Of a stretch of 64,000 nt of DNA, positions 23,990 to 35,066 are shown piece by piece (the first letter of the stretch is position 1; every line of letters starts with the position of its first letter). The notes beneath the pieces are model-generated. The model was not told where the DNA came from. It saw nothing but the letters and a program-made list of their open reading frames with translations, and did no database searches. The stretch comes from Heterobasidion occidentale (taxonomy: Eukaryota; Basidiomycota; Agaricomycetes; Russulales; Bondarzewiaceae), in NCBI GenBank assembly GCA_039111635.1, contig JBCAQO010000005.1:124001-188000 (forward strand). The letters are read 5' to 3'. A program made the position numbers and the translations under genes.

Positions 23990-24785
23990 TCCGAGGTGTC
24001 ACTCGTGTCGGACTATGTTTTTTGATCCTATGGACATCCAACTAATGTCAACTAAGGAGCATTGATTGAACCTTCCAAGACAAGCCGGGGTATTATTACT
24101 CGGAAAGAAAGTCGACCTAGGCCATTCTATCCTCCGCATCCGCATGCCCAATGCATATGTGATCCGCAATCCCGCCCCTTTTCATGCTCACCAACCATGC
24201 GCAACTGACAGATTCGGCGGCGATTGCTGCCTCTTTCTCTTATGTATGTGTGAAGCCGGACATGAAACGCATGGCTTCCCAGGTGGTATCAGGAAGGGTT
24301 CTGGTCGAAATAGAGATATTCCGTTCTAGCATCTTCAGGACTGATACTGCCTAGCTGAAGTCTGGATCATTCGGAGGCTCTGCCGCACGTATGTACTTCT
24401 CGACGATGCCTCGAACCATAGGTGGCTACGCCCCGACATTGCGGCGCAAACCGAGATTGAGTCAGGTGTGCCTTCCGTTCATCAAGATCTGTATGTAAAG
24501 GCGAGGAAATACGCTCACTTTCCTGTCTTCAGCAAAGCCAATTGCCTGAAAATCGATGATGCCAGGATATTCTTAGCTCGTCTTTTCTATGTATCTCGTA
24601 GGTGTGATGCCCGAAGGAGCGAGAGAGCTCGCCAAAGGCACAGTCTGATGCATATTCCAACCAAGCTTTGTTCTGGTTGATGGCGCTCTTTAATATACCG
24701 TGATGTAGACGCTTGCGAAAAAGCTGATTTCAAGATTTCAAAAGACTCCATACATGTTATGCGAGTGGCCTTCGGCCAACACTCC
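23990..24785. other. Intergenic region
   Basis: About 800 bases. An open frame at 24066-24329 (87 codons) shows no family resemblance and no splice context, so it is not called. Confidence 0.5.
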
Positions 24786-26534
24786 TTAGGCGGTGACTAC
24801 AGGCCATCCGCTGGAGAAGTCTAGATGGTTCAGACCGAGCTGAGGCGGAGAGAAATCGTTAGATACGATGAAAAAAAAAACACTAATTGTAAGAAAACTT
24901 ACGAAGCTTCCGGACGACGTGTAGTAGTCTAGATTCATGGTAAACTTTCGAGGCCCCCATTTATTGAAGACGTTGGTACTCACGGTATACCAAGAGAGCA
25001 CCATCGGAATCAGTCATGATGTCCTGACCGCCGGGACCAATGATCTGGACGATGAAGCAAGCCGTGAGAAGTGACCTTTTGAGCGAAATGAGGAAAAGGT
25101 TAAAGCTTACACTTCCGTGAGATGCCAGGACAAGCGTTCCTCCTCCACTGGTCAATGCAACACCTGCTTGATCAACGAATGGGCCTGTAACACTATCATA
25201 AAACCGTAAATATCTTTCAAGCACACTTGAAGATGGTTCAAGTACCTGCTCGAGCGTCCGACACGGATGTTATACGTGCTACTGGTCCCTTGGCAGCAAA
25301 GATCCCACGATGTGAAGAGATAGTAGAAGCTGCCCTGCTTCCAGATAACACTCGCTTCGATGGCACCGTTATTGGCCGTCCGCTGAGCAAGAGACGTCAC
25401 AGTAGAAGAAGACGGTTTTCCAGTTGACGAGCCGAGACTGATAGCATGCAGAAGTTCAAAGTTAGAACGCGGAGCAAGGAAGATATTTCTCACGTCATTC
25501 TAAAAATAAACACGATGATTAGTGTCATTTCGGCCAGAACGGGGAGCAAGGAGATTCTTGCTCTTTGATACCCGTCCAAAAGGAGCCAAGCGATAGATAC
25601 CAGTTTCCGGAATCTAGCAAGTGCATGATATATCATATTATTCAAAGCCCGTTATGCAAGAGCCTCACCAATTATCAGACTGTGATAGTCAATGTGGTGA
25701 TCAGGCGAGAGATGCGAAGCATAACGCTGAAACTCACTTTGGGTCAATAGCCTTTAGATGAAATGTGATGAACACCGTCATATAAAGATGGGAGGAGGTT
25801 AAGGCTACGCACATTATAGTTTTCGAGCTACTCGAAGATGTGACAAGTCCTTCATTCACCCAGCTGCCTGTTAGATAGTGTTGATTAGTGCAAATAACCA
25901 TGCTGATGCCACTACAACACCAACCCGGCTGTCCAGTCGTAGATTTTGCAAAAAATATAGCAGACTGAAATGCGTAAACATGAGAAGGCGCGTATATGAA
26001 GCCATATCAGAGCGTACATTCTGGGATCCGAAGCTTGACGCGGCATAATACAGCTACATAACGCGCTCAACGAAGGTTGGCACCCAAGGAAGAGAAGGGC
26101 ATACATAGAATTGCCCGTTGAGATATGTGCAATCAGGTGCCCATAGCGCGCTTAAAATACCATGCCCTGACGTTGCTGGATGAAACAACACTATACGAAA
26201 AGAACACGAACCCGTTTGAAGTGCCAGTATAGCTATCCGTCCAGGAAGCACCGTTTGGCCAAACGGTCCCGATCAAAGTCCATGCTTTTCGGTCAGTGGA
26301 TGTTCGAATCTCAATGCCGATGCCAGTACCTACAAAACGTCAAAACCATCATTATGGAACTCAAATTCAAAAAAGATTAATCTCACCGAAGAGCCAGTAC
26401 TTTCCACTACTATCTTTGCACAGGGACGGGTCATGAATTGCAGTGTTGCCAGAGACTGCCTGAGGGTTCGGGTAATCCGCAACTACACCGAGGGCGAAGG
26501 CAGACAGGACATATAGAAGTGATCTGAGAAACAT
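24786..26534 (-). CDS. Arabinan endo-1,5-alpha-L-arabinosidase, GH43, 15 exons
   Basis: Exons: 26534-26387, 26329-26212, 26150-26105, 26053-26018, 25964-25925, 25867-25809, 25751-25738, 25679-25669, 25613-25562, 25499-25494, 25437-25246, 25192-25111, 25044-24984, 24928-24903 and 24839-24786. They sum to 945 nt, or 314 residues, the usual size of a GH43 arabinanase. A signal peptide (MFLRSLLYVLSAFALGVVA) is followed by the five-bladed propeller landmarks: AIHDPSL (catalytic base Asp), LWAPDC, AIDPNLI (modulating Asp), NWYLSLGSFWTGIK, NGAIEAS (acid Glu) and ASHGS. The secreted enzyme would cut arabinan side chains of pectin. The 6-, 11- and 14-nt exons and the GC donor at 25561 were placed because they restore both frame and family residues. 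The donor at 25808 (gtagcc) is weak; a stronger gtgcgt five bases upstream would break the frame. Confidence 0.85.
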
Positions 26535-28009
26535 AGTGGCAAATCGTTTACAAAAAGAGCAGGCTCGGGAATATACAGCATACTTGACTTTATACTTTGA
26601 ACGAAATTGTCGGCAAGGGACGGCTAGAAGCACCTGGTCGTAGAATCAAAGGCTACACGGACCGCGGATAGTTAGCCAGGCCGTTCAAATTCCTCCCATG
26701 AGGCCATGGAGCTAGACAGGAGAGTCAGGTGTAAATGCCGATCCCGACCTTAATCCTTTCTACGAAGATCTGGTATGATTAGGGGATGGAAAGGTGTTCA
26801 AAGGAGGTTTTGACATACTGCTATGGTAACCAATTCTGGCGGAGAACTTCGCAAAGCATATGGACGTCACCGTTCACGGGTTGAAGTCAGCGGACTCATA
26901 CTACGGAACGGGTCAATCTTTCCGCCCAGGCCCGCTCGGAAATTGTCTGAAGTGCCTAATGATCACTCCCAATCCGACGTTGAGCCGCAAATATAGGTGG
27001 TGTATATTTGCACTCATCTCACATAGCATCAATTGGACCGGACCGCCGCTTCCCTGAAGTGAGACTATGAAGAACGACGACTGTTGCGCGTGCACTGACG
27101 TTTCAAAGGGGTTTTTAAGGTCATCGATTAACGTCTAGTCGCGACATGCCGCACGTCTAGACACGTATCTAAGGTTTCTGAGGTATTGGTCAGATACAGT
27201 AATCTAGTTGTCTTGGGGATAGTTGGATGGCTCACGTTCTTCATTGTTTTACTTTGTGATTCCGTCGCCGTATGCGGGAAGTCGAGGCCGCGTCTTCACT
27301 CAACGACGCACCGATGTAAAGACGGATGTTAATAGAGGCGATTACGAGTTCGTGTCACCTTATTCCTCAACGGCCAACGGTGGAAATGTCAATTCAGCTG
27401 ACCCGATGCTCTTCACTTCTCGGAGTGGCTCATCGGTGAGCTGAAGTAGCCGTCAATGATCTCATAGAGCACTGGGTAACAGCTGATCGCATCGCAAGAA
27501 ATCAGGATATTGAGGCTCCGCCCAGAGTGATTCGATTCCCGCGGCTTAAAATCCCAGCTTCACCGAAGTGTCTAGCCCGTAGGCGGCGGGCATGTAAAGC
27601 TCAAATGTCAAAATGGTCAATCATTGGGGCTGACTTCTTCGCACGTCTCCGGAGGCTCCCAGTGAACGAGAAGAACAAGTCGCATGAAATAACTAAGAAG
27701 GTAGTAGCTACTCCATTTTTTTAAGTACGCAATCATCCCCAGCTCGTGGCCTTCGAGAAATCGATGTACACGAGAATTAAGACCAAGCATGGTTCACAAT
27801 TCACAAAAGGGGTAGACGAATGGCACTCTTTGCAAGCAGGCAGCCTCACAAAGGGCATCGTCCCTTTTCAAAGTTGGATTTTGAGCTATCGTCCTCACGA
27901 GTGTGTGTGTGTGATCATATATTAACGTCTAGTGACGGCGCGCTTTTGAAGTTTTGAAGTAGCTTGGTGCTGACACTTGTCTATCTTGAAACCGTAAGAA
28001 CTAGTAGAT
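26535..28009. other. Intergenic region
   Basis: About 1.5 kb, AT-richer than its neighbours. No gene is supported. The 12-mer ttaacgtctagt occurs twice (27128-27139 and 27922-27933), and a short GT run lies at about 27901-27913. Confidence 0.5.
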
Positions 28010-31000
28010 TCAGAACACAATCTGTATGACACAAAGCAGTGTTAACCGGTGGGTAAAGGGGATACTTTGATATAAGTATACCAGGGTTTCCTCCAAATCC
28101 CACCCACATTTGATGAGATGCGGCTTGGCAGCGCTTTCTATCAGGCCAGGCTATAGAAATTGTCAGACAAGGTGGTGTCAGAACTGTGTATGTGATGAAT
28201 ATCTTACCGGGCCACATATCAAGACCACGGCATCTCCTCCTGGAGACGGAAAATTATCTCGGAAGTGTTGCTCTCGAACGTACCCTCTCGAGCCATCGAA
28301 GTCAGGCGGTGCTCCTGAAAGAACATGGTGGACTTGGAAGCGTTCGGCTCGCAATTCTTTCCAATGCTGGAGTTCGTCGTATAGCAATATATCCTTCTCG
28401 GTGCTGTGGCGCGCAGACATAAGTTTGCAAGCTGAGAATAGCGTCAGAAAGCGTTTACCGATTGGCATCAATCAACCACAGTTTTGTATCGAAGTCAGTC
28501 TCATCTTCCAACACTGCTCTTATGACCTGGATGATAGGCGTGATCCCGGAGCCGCCACAAATGAGTCCAAGTGTTCGAGATTGGCGCTCACGGCCGCGCC
28601 ATGAGAATTTACCATCGCCTTTCCACACGAAGGATCCAAGAGGACCCTTCAGCTCAATAGAATCGCCGATTTTAAGCTCAGCGAGACCACCAGTCATGCA
28701 TCCACCAAGAGGAAATTGTGGACTAGGGAAATAAATTCTACTCATGACGGATGCTCGCAAATCATTTCAAAGTATGTGATAGGCTGTATACGCACTTGAT
28801 CAACAGTTCAATGAAACCTCTTGTTTCCCGGCTACTGATCGGCGTATACGCCCGCTGGACAAGGTCACCTTCTGAAATTGACTTTGCGCCTGTACCATTT
28901 CGTCTTATTCGCGCGAAAATGTGCTGTCCTGTCGGCAATCCCAGCATCTGATCAGGCGACTGAAGCGCAAACTTAAAAATACGAGTGTCAGGGGAAACAT
29001 GCGAGATAGAAATGAGTTTTGCGCGTTTCCAATGGGTTTTGGACAAGAAGACGGCGTCAGGCTCCTGTTGAGTAATTTTAGGATCCTGCGCGCGTTCCAA
29101 CGTGCCAATATGCTATGATATACTATTTAGTTTCGGGTGTCAGGCGATCGCGAACAGAACTTACAAAATCTGCAAGCTGCTTCTTCGCATCGGGGGAGTG
29201 TATGGCCAAAAAGTCGTCAGAAGCGTCTTCGCCAGCGACTAGAATAATAGAGTCAGGCCCTCCTGGGTGCTTCTCAAGAAATCTAAGATCCATTAGATCT
29301 GAATGCGGCATATGAAATAGTTTAACTGAAACGCACGCAGCTCCAGCGTACACTTCACCATTGACCACAAACCACGGATCGCTCTCTGCTTTGTGTACCT
29401 GCAGGTCTTCCAACGTAACTAGCCTCTTGATTCCATCCTTCGTCATCTTTATTTCTTCTATCTTTTCTGTGTTCTTTCCTGTCTCTGCACGCATTGTACT
29501 GACCTTAGCACTAAATGTTGGAGAGAGGACAGAGGCAAGCCCAAATTCATCTTTCATGCGTTGCATCCATCCACCTTCCTTCACGCCTGCTATCGTCGGA
29601 TGCTCGAACTTTAATAGTGACCTCCTGTCCTCTTGAAATCTATGGATGGCGACTCTGAACCACCAATTACTAGAAGACAAGTTATTTCCACGACTGCTCG
29701 CTACAGAAGGGAACGAAACTCACTTCATCATCCCAGTTGCGTTCCAATACATGTCGCTTGGCTGCAAGGCCAAACTCTCGTCCATTGCCCTCACAATGAT
29801 CGCTCTTACCCCATCCGTCGATAGTAGTTGTAGCTCCACCTCGACTTTCCAAAAGCACCAACAGAAGCAGGTATCTTTTTCGCTAGAATCCATCGTTCCC
29901 CAGATTGGCATCTTGTCCACAGAGTACGCCCTGTATAGATCTTCAGGGTACACTATCTCGGCGAGCTTCCAAGTCGCTCCTTCGTCGAGAGAGAGCTCGA
30001 CGCGGCAGACACGTCTACCACCTCCAGCATATGCATACCCTTGAACAGCATATGTTGGAGCGGGGAAAGTGCCTTCGGGGTCTGAGGTCTCTTCAGGAGG
30101 CGTTACATCGAGAGTTTCACCATGCGCCGGGTGGGCAATGGCGGAGTTAACGTTCAAATCATTAATGATGTATTTTGGGTCGTACCACCTACAAAAAGAG
30201 TTAAGAGCGCCAAGTTTGTTGCTCGACTTAAACGCTTACCAATGGCGCTCCTTCCTGGCCTCTTCTGGCATGACCTGAGTCGGCAGTAGTTTATTATCCT
30301 GTATTTCAATTGGTGAGGTGTTTTAGTCCTCGTCGTCGTCAATGCTCTGAAGACAGAAGAACGCACCCAAAAATGCAAGTGATGCTGGCTTTCCTGCTCT
30401 GACACTTCAATTTTCTTGAGCCATTTGACGCTCCTGCCACCAATCTGGCCAGGAACGACCAGCCTTACAGGATATCCATGATCTGGTCTAGATATACACG
30501 TGCACATATCAGTAAAGGGTATCATAAAACAAGTTGCAAGCGCACTCGAGCGGTAGCCCATTCATCCTCCAAGCGATCATCATCCCTTTTGATCGCTCTC
30601 GTGCCCATCCTAATCTCTGGCTGGTCCCATACGGCCCATTCGGCAGTGCATCGCCTCCTTCAAAGATTACGTGCCTTGCAATCTCCCCTCTCTTGCCTTT
30701 TGTTATTCCAACGTATCGCAACAGATCTGCCAGATACACGCCGGTAAATAGAGCTGTAGATAGACCTGCAGCACCCCAATTGAAGCCCAAAGATCTGCGG
30801 ACAACATTCTGCTCTCGACGGCGATTTCCTGCACATACGAGGTGGCCGGAGCGGTAACAACTGGGAGCCTTCCTCCAAGGCCAATTTGTAATTCGGCAAG
30901 AGACAGAATCACGGGACGTTTCACTAGCCTGTCAAATCCGGTCAATTAAGACAAGTTGCGGCAAGAATCTGAGAGATTGTAGAAATACCACCCACTGATC

Positions 31001-31572
31001 TCAATTTTCCAATGGTGACCTTCATCAATGCTGACGCGTGGAACTGGGCCATGATTCCGCACATAAAAGAGCGAGGCTGGTGTGAGGAACCCAGCATCGA
31101 ACAGTGTCTCAAGCGGAGCTTCACAATCTGAAACAATGGGTTAAATTCCTTAGCAACGCAACAATACATATAGAAAACCCACTGAACGGATGTTTGCCGG
31201 TCAGTCTGATCAACCTCTCGTCTCGCTTTAACCATGCATCTGGTGTGTTCTCGTCTTCTTCGCTGACTTTGCGTGGTGTTTCCAAATATTCGTCCGGCAT
31301 TCGGGGATACTGGGGAGGCAAAATAGGAAGCTCTCCTTCAATTCAGCAGCACGAAACGAAGAAGGAACAAGAACGATCGGTCGCGAATGCGGGAAAGAAT
31401 CGGTTTCGCTATCGCTGTCCGAGTCGATGCTGGTGATATTTGTGGACAATTGACTACCTGCATCGGTAGTAGTGCTTGATAGATCAGCAGCATCGGAACC
31501 TTCGATATCATTTGAGAAGCTTGACCAGTCTTTCCTATCAAGAGTGGGCGATAAATAGCTGGTTTGTCTCAT
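28010..31572 (-). CDS. niaD: Nitrate reductase [NAD(P)H], one-base deletion in the Mo domain
   Basis: Fourteen exons: 31572-31458, 31335-31183, 31127-30992, 30928-30546, 30487-30367, 30298-30240, 30188-29724, 29669-29337, 29282-29165, 29112-28796, 28737-28459, 28403-28208, 28150-28082 and 28021-28010. With one base restored the length is 918 residues, as expected. Domains: a variable N-terminus; the Mo-molybdopterin domain (HPFNCEAPLETLF, VCAGNRRREQN with the Mo ligand Cys, LGFNWGAAG); the dimerisation domain (FCWCFW, MYWNATGMMNNWW); cytochrome b5 (FLEKHPGG...FLAIHS, two heme His); the FAD domain (RAYTPISS); and the NAD(P)H domain (GGSGITPIIQV, CGPPGLIESAAKPHL). It reduces nitrate to nitrite in the cytosol. 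In exon 4, ACCTCGTATGTGCAGG lacks one base relative to the frame on both sides (about 30838-30841), only a codon or two from the Cys. The first intron (122 nt) is less certain. Confidence 0.92.
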
Positions 31573-32335
31573 ATTGACGACAATCAGATTGATGTCCTTA
31601 GGAGAAGCTTCGAGCTGGAAGAACAGGATAAGGGAGTGGAGGGGTGAGATGGATATCAGGAGCGTAAAATGGATACGATTGGGACCCGCTGGCTAAGTGC
31701 ATTCACTCTGCAATGAAGGAAGAAACTATATGTAGATAAGGACGCGCATTCGCAATGTGAATCGGTACGCACGATAAGGGCAGCTCTGCTAAGGAGGGTA
31801 TGAACCAAGGATGCTTATCTGAGGGCTCGACCCTGGAATCAAGCAATGCGACTAGATCATTGGGACTGCCGGGTCATGGGGTGGGGCGAATTGATTAAGT
31901 GCCGTAGCATGACCAGAAATAGTATCATTGAGCTTGCAAGTGATGGTAGGAAATCACGTAGAGTCATTCGTACGAGAGAAGCAGATGAAACGACGCAAGA
32001 ATGGAGCAATGCCAGGAAGTTCCCACCGGGTGACGCGATTTCGACGAAGAGGCCTTCAGTAACCCCATTATGTATATCGTAAGAAATAACACCCTGTCAG
32101 ATGTTAGCCTAATGATCAAAAGCTAAGCTTGAGTCGCATCAACAACACTGGGAAGCCTGCGCGGGCAGACAAGCTATCTGTGTAATACTACAACAGATGC
32201 CGAGGCGCAAGGAGTCACGAAGCAAAGCCAACCATACCGGTCGTAGAGATTCTAGAACTGGAAGACGCGGCGATGCATCATGCCCATACCCGGAACCATG
32301 TTTGACTTATGAGTTTCAAAATACACATCACCGAA
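31573..32335. promoter_or_regulatory. Nitrate reductase upstream region with GATA sites
   Basis: About 760 bases between the nitrate reductase start and the end of the transporter gene. GATAAG or its complement occurs at 31626-31631, 31735-31740, 31773-31778 and 31814-31819. In fungi such sites bind AreA/NIT2-type GATA factors that release nitrogen genes from ammonium repression. The upstream half shows nothing else. Confidence 0.55.
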
Positions 32336-34333
32336 TCACCATTTTGGGGTGGGAATCCATGCAACCATCAACTAAAATAAGGAATTAGAGCAGAAGTTAT
32401 TCAAGTAGAAGACAACGTACGTTGAAGATCATGCATACAACACCCATAATCCAGAATGCTTTTCCAATGGGTACAGATTGGTACCTGAAAAGAAGCGCAA
32501 ACCAAATCCCGCCTGCACGAGCATAATCTATTTTAGTCTGATGTATGCGCGGAGAAGTAAACGGACAGACCAAGATTACCCATTCCGCCAACAATACCGG
32601 ACATGACGCCGTTTGAGTATGCGTTGCAGTGAGGGACAAGGGCGAAGTTGGCTCCGTTGGCCATCTCACAGAAGATAGCGATGATAGTGAGTAAAATCAT
32701 AATCACAGCGACTAGAAACGAAAAGTTGGCATCGTGAGAGGGAGCACAGCCTGTGCAGCTCAAAATCCAAGACCTACGAGATGGAGGAGACTGGGCTTGA
32801 ACGTGTTTCTCGATGTAGCGTCCCAACCCAATGGAAACCACGCCCATGCAGAAGGACAATCCAAGGGTGAGCCACTTTTTGCTGGGACGCCGTGCGCTTT
32901 ATAGATGGCATCCGCCAAATATCCACCCAAAGGTCTGGTGAAGATGTTTAGAAGGCCGAAGAGAGCGGTGTAGTAGCCTGCAGTGGTCTGACCAAATGCA
33001 CTATCGCGTGCATGGAACAAGCTGTACAAACACTCGTCAAGTTGGAGTCAACCGCAAGTTCTAATCCGAATGAAGCCATATACGAAAACGCGGGGAGCCA
33101 AGTGAGCGGGGAAGAAATGATTCGGAGGGCTGCTGTCATAGTCAGAGCCTCGTTGATGGCCACATCAGTCTCGGATAATAGCTCCTCGACTTAGACAACA
33201 TCAAGACCACTTAGTCTTTGTTCGCAAGAAGTGATGACGGGAACTCACTCATTTTTGAAGCCTTTTCCTCACTCACATTTGCGTCTTCATTTCCTGGGTC
33301 CGCCGTTTCTCTATCCGTGATCTTTGGATGGCCCGAGTGGTTATCAAGCCTACGCACGACCGCCGCCGCAGGTATCTGGTGTCTTTGCGACCATTTTCCA
33401 GCAGGATGGTCCGTGCCGAAAACGAGCGTCAGGATAGAGACCAAAAGAAGGGCTGGAACGGGGACTATAGCAAAGGAGGCTCGCCAGGCGGAGTGTTGAG
33501 AGAGACCACTAGAGATGAGCCGTTGATAGACTGAAACAATCGCGAGTCAAGGTCGAGTAGCGACATAGAGGAGAAGAAGGTGAATATTTACGAGCTACCA
33601 TAACCGCAAAAGTGACTCCCTTGTCGGCAGTCAGCAAACAAAATTTAACGCAATTACCGATCATGAAAGTAGGTCATAAACTTACCCCTCCCATGTTACC
33701 CCATCCTCCAACCAGCGCATTGGCCCGTCCCACAATCGATTTGTCAAACCAAGCCGTCGTCCATGCCTGACATGGAACGAATGTACCTAGGTCAAATTTA
33801 GATAAGCGGACACATATACATTGGATGTGGCTCACCTCCCAGGATGCCAATGAAGAAGCGGACGGCGTAGAGGCCATTTGCTGATGAAATGGTTCCAGCG
33901 AGACCAGAGGGGATTGCCCCGACAATTAAGAGGGCGGCCATGACATAGCGAGGACCAAACCCTTAAGTAGCGAAATTCGAGCTTGGAGAAATAACACGAT
34001 AAACAAATATTACTCACTATCGATCAACGGACCGACGACCCAACGAACAACCAGAGTCGCGCATAATGCGACAATGTTTGAGTTGTTAATCTGTGCTGTG
34101 GAAAGCGCCAAATCGCTTTTGATGGCCTCTGGGATGAGGGGTGGAAATGCAAACCAAGAAAGGAACGCGACGAAGAAGCCTAGCCAGGAAAGGTGAAAGT
34201 TACGCGAGTACGGGTTACTGAGCGTGAAGATGGGAAGAGTGTAGCTCTATCTCATGGTGAATAAGAATTTTGGAAGGGGGCAGAATAGACATAGTACTTT
34301 GCCGTTTATGTGGTTCAAGACGGGCGGCTCCAT
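32336..34333 (-). CDS. nrt2: High-affinity nitrate transporter (NNP/NRT2, MFS), two one-base deletions
   Basis: Ten exons: 34333-34298, 34246-34018, 33961-33836, 33786-33686, 33619-33592, 33530-33249, 33189-32778, 32711-32571, 32512-32421 and 32371-32336. With two bases restored the length is 494 residues. Twelve membrane helices are expected. Family marks are [18 protein letters not shown] at the start, [11 protein letters not shown], the NNP motifs [12 protein letters not shown] and [16 protein letters not shown], and a hydrophilic central loop (about residues 220-265). Both disruptions are in exon 7: gtgtttgtacagc near 33026 lacks one T for the expected V-L-Y reading, and gcaaaaagtgg near 32876-32880 lacks one A for A-K-K-W. 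It imports nitrate with protons at the plasma membrane, and shares its promoter with nitrite reductase. Confidence 0.9.
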
Positions 34334-35066
34334 AACGAGCTGATGTGAAACTGAGGAGGGCCAAGGAATTCCTCAGCTCCATCATTGAGTTGTGACCTTC
34401 AAAGCGTCACTTTAGCCTACAGCATACCACAAGGAGAGCGATAAGACACACTGATTTCTCGTCTCTTTCTCCACGCCGCCATGAAGGCTTTCGAGAGAGC
34501 GGACAGACGACGGCATGGGGGAAGTCTTGATGACACACTACTGGTAGATAAAAAGGAAAGGTGGCTATGGACGGACGCAAGCCGCAGTCCAGATGTGTCT
34601 CATAACCTTCGAAGAATGCTCCAAATCGATCACAACTATCGCTGTTTGGCTAAAGGGGGTAAAACGAAGCCAAGATAAGAAAGATAGGGCGAAGCGCCGT
34701 CACACGGAATTGTGAGTGAATTGACTTGCATGAAAATTTGGCAATGCACGCAATCGCAATCAAAACGCCCCCGCTAGGAAATGAGCACTTCTTCAAAGAC
34801 ATCTCGAGTAGCCAGATCAGAACGGGAGATAAGGAAGAGTGGAAATGAGCGGGTACCTTTGATCTATTCTTAGAACGTCTGTCCACCGATCATGCACGAT
34901 CATGGGGTCGAATTCTTCCTAAGAGTCCAACTTCCTCCGCCATGTTATATGTAGAACGCGATTCGCGGAAAGGAAGGCCTTCTTCTCGGAGAACTTCTGG
35001 CAAACGCCGATATCTGGTACTAGCGTTTGCTTTTCCTGATCCTGACGACCTTACACTCGAGACATC
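34334..35066. promoter_or_regulatory. Divergent promoter, nitrate transporter / nitrite reductase
   Basis: A 733-base gap between two outward-facing start codons. GATAAG is found at 34440-34445, 34674-34679 and 34828-34833. A C-rich CCTCCGCC element near 34935 resembles part of the NirA/NIT4 site, but this match is weak. Joint induction by nitrate and repression by ammonium is inferred from the sites and the arrangement. Confidence 0.55.

Noticed and set aside
27510..27560. tRNA-like T-arm (attcgattcccgcgg)
   Set aside because: No matching A box, anticodon arm or acceptor stem was found around it.
32531..32585. A further one-base deletion in the transporter near GGMGNLGG
   Set aside because: On rechecking, the frame GGMGNLG is continuous and the exon length (141) is in phase.
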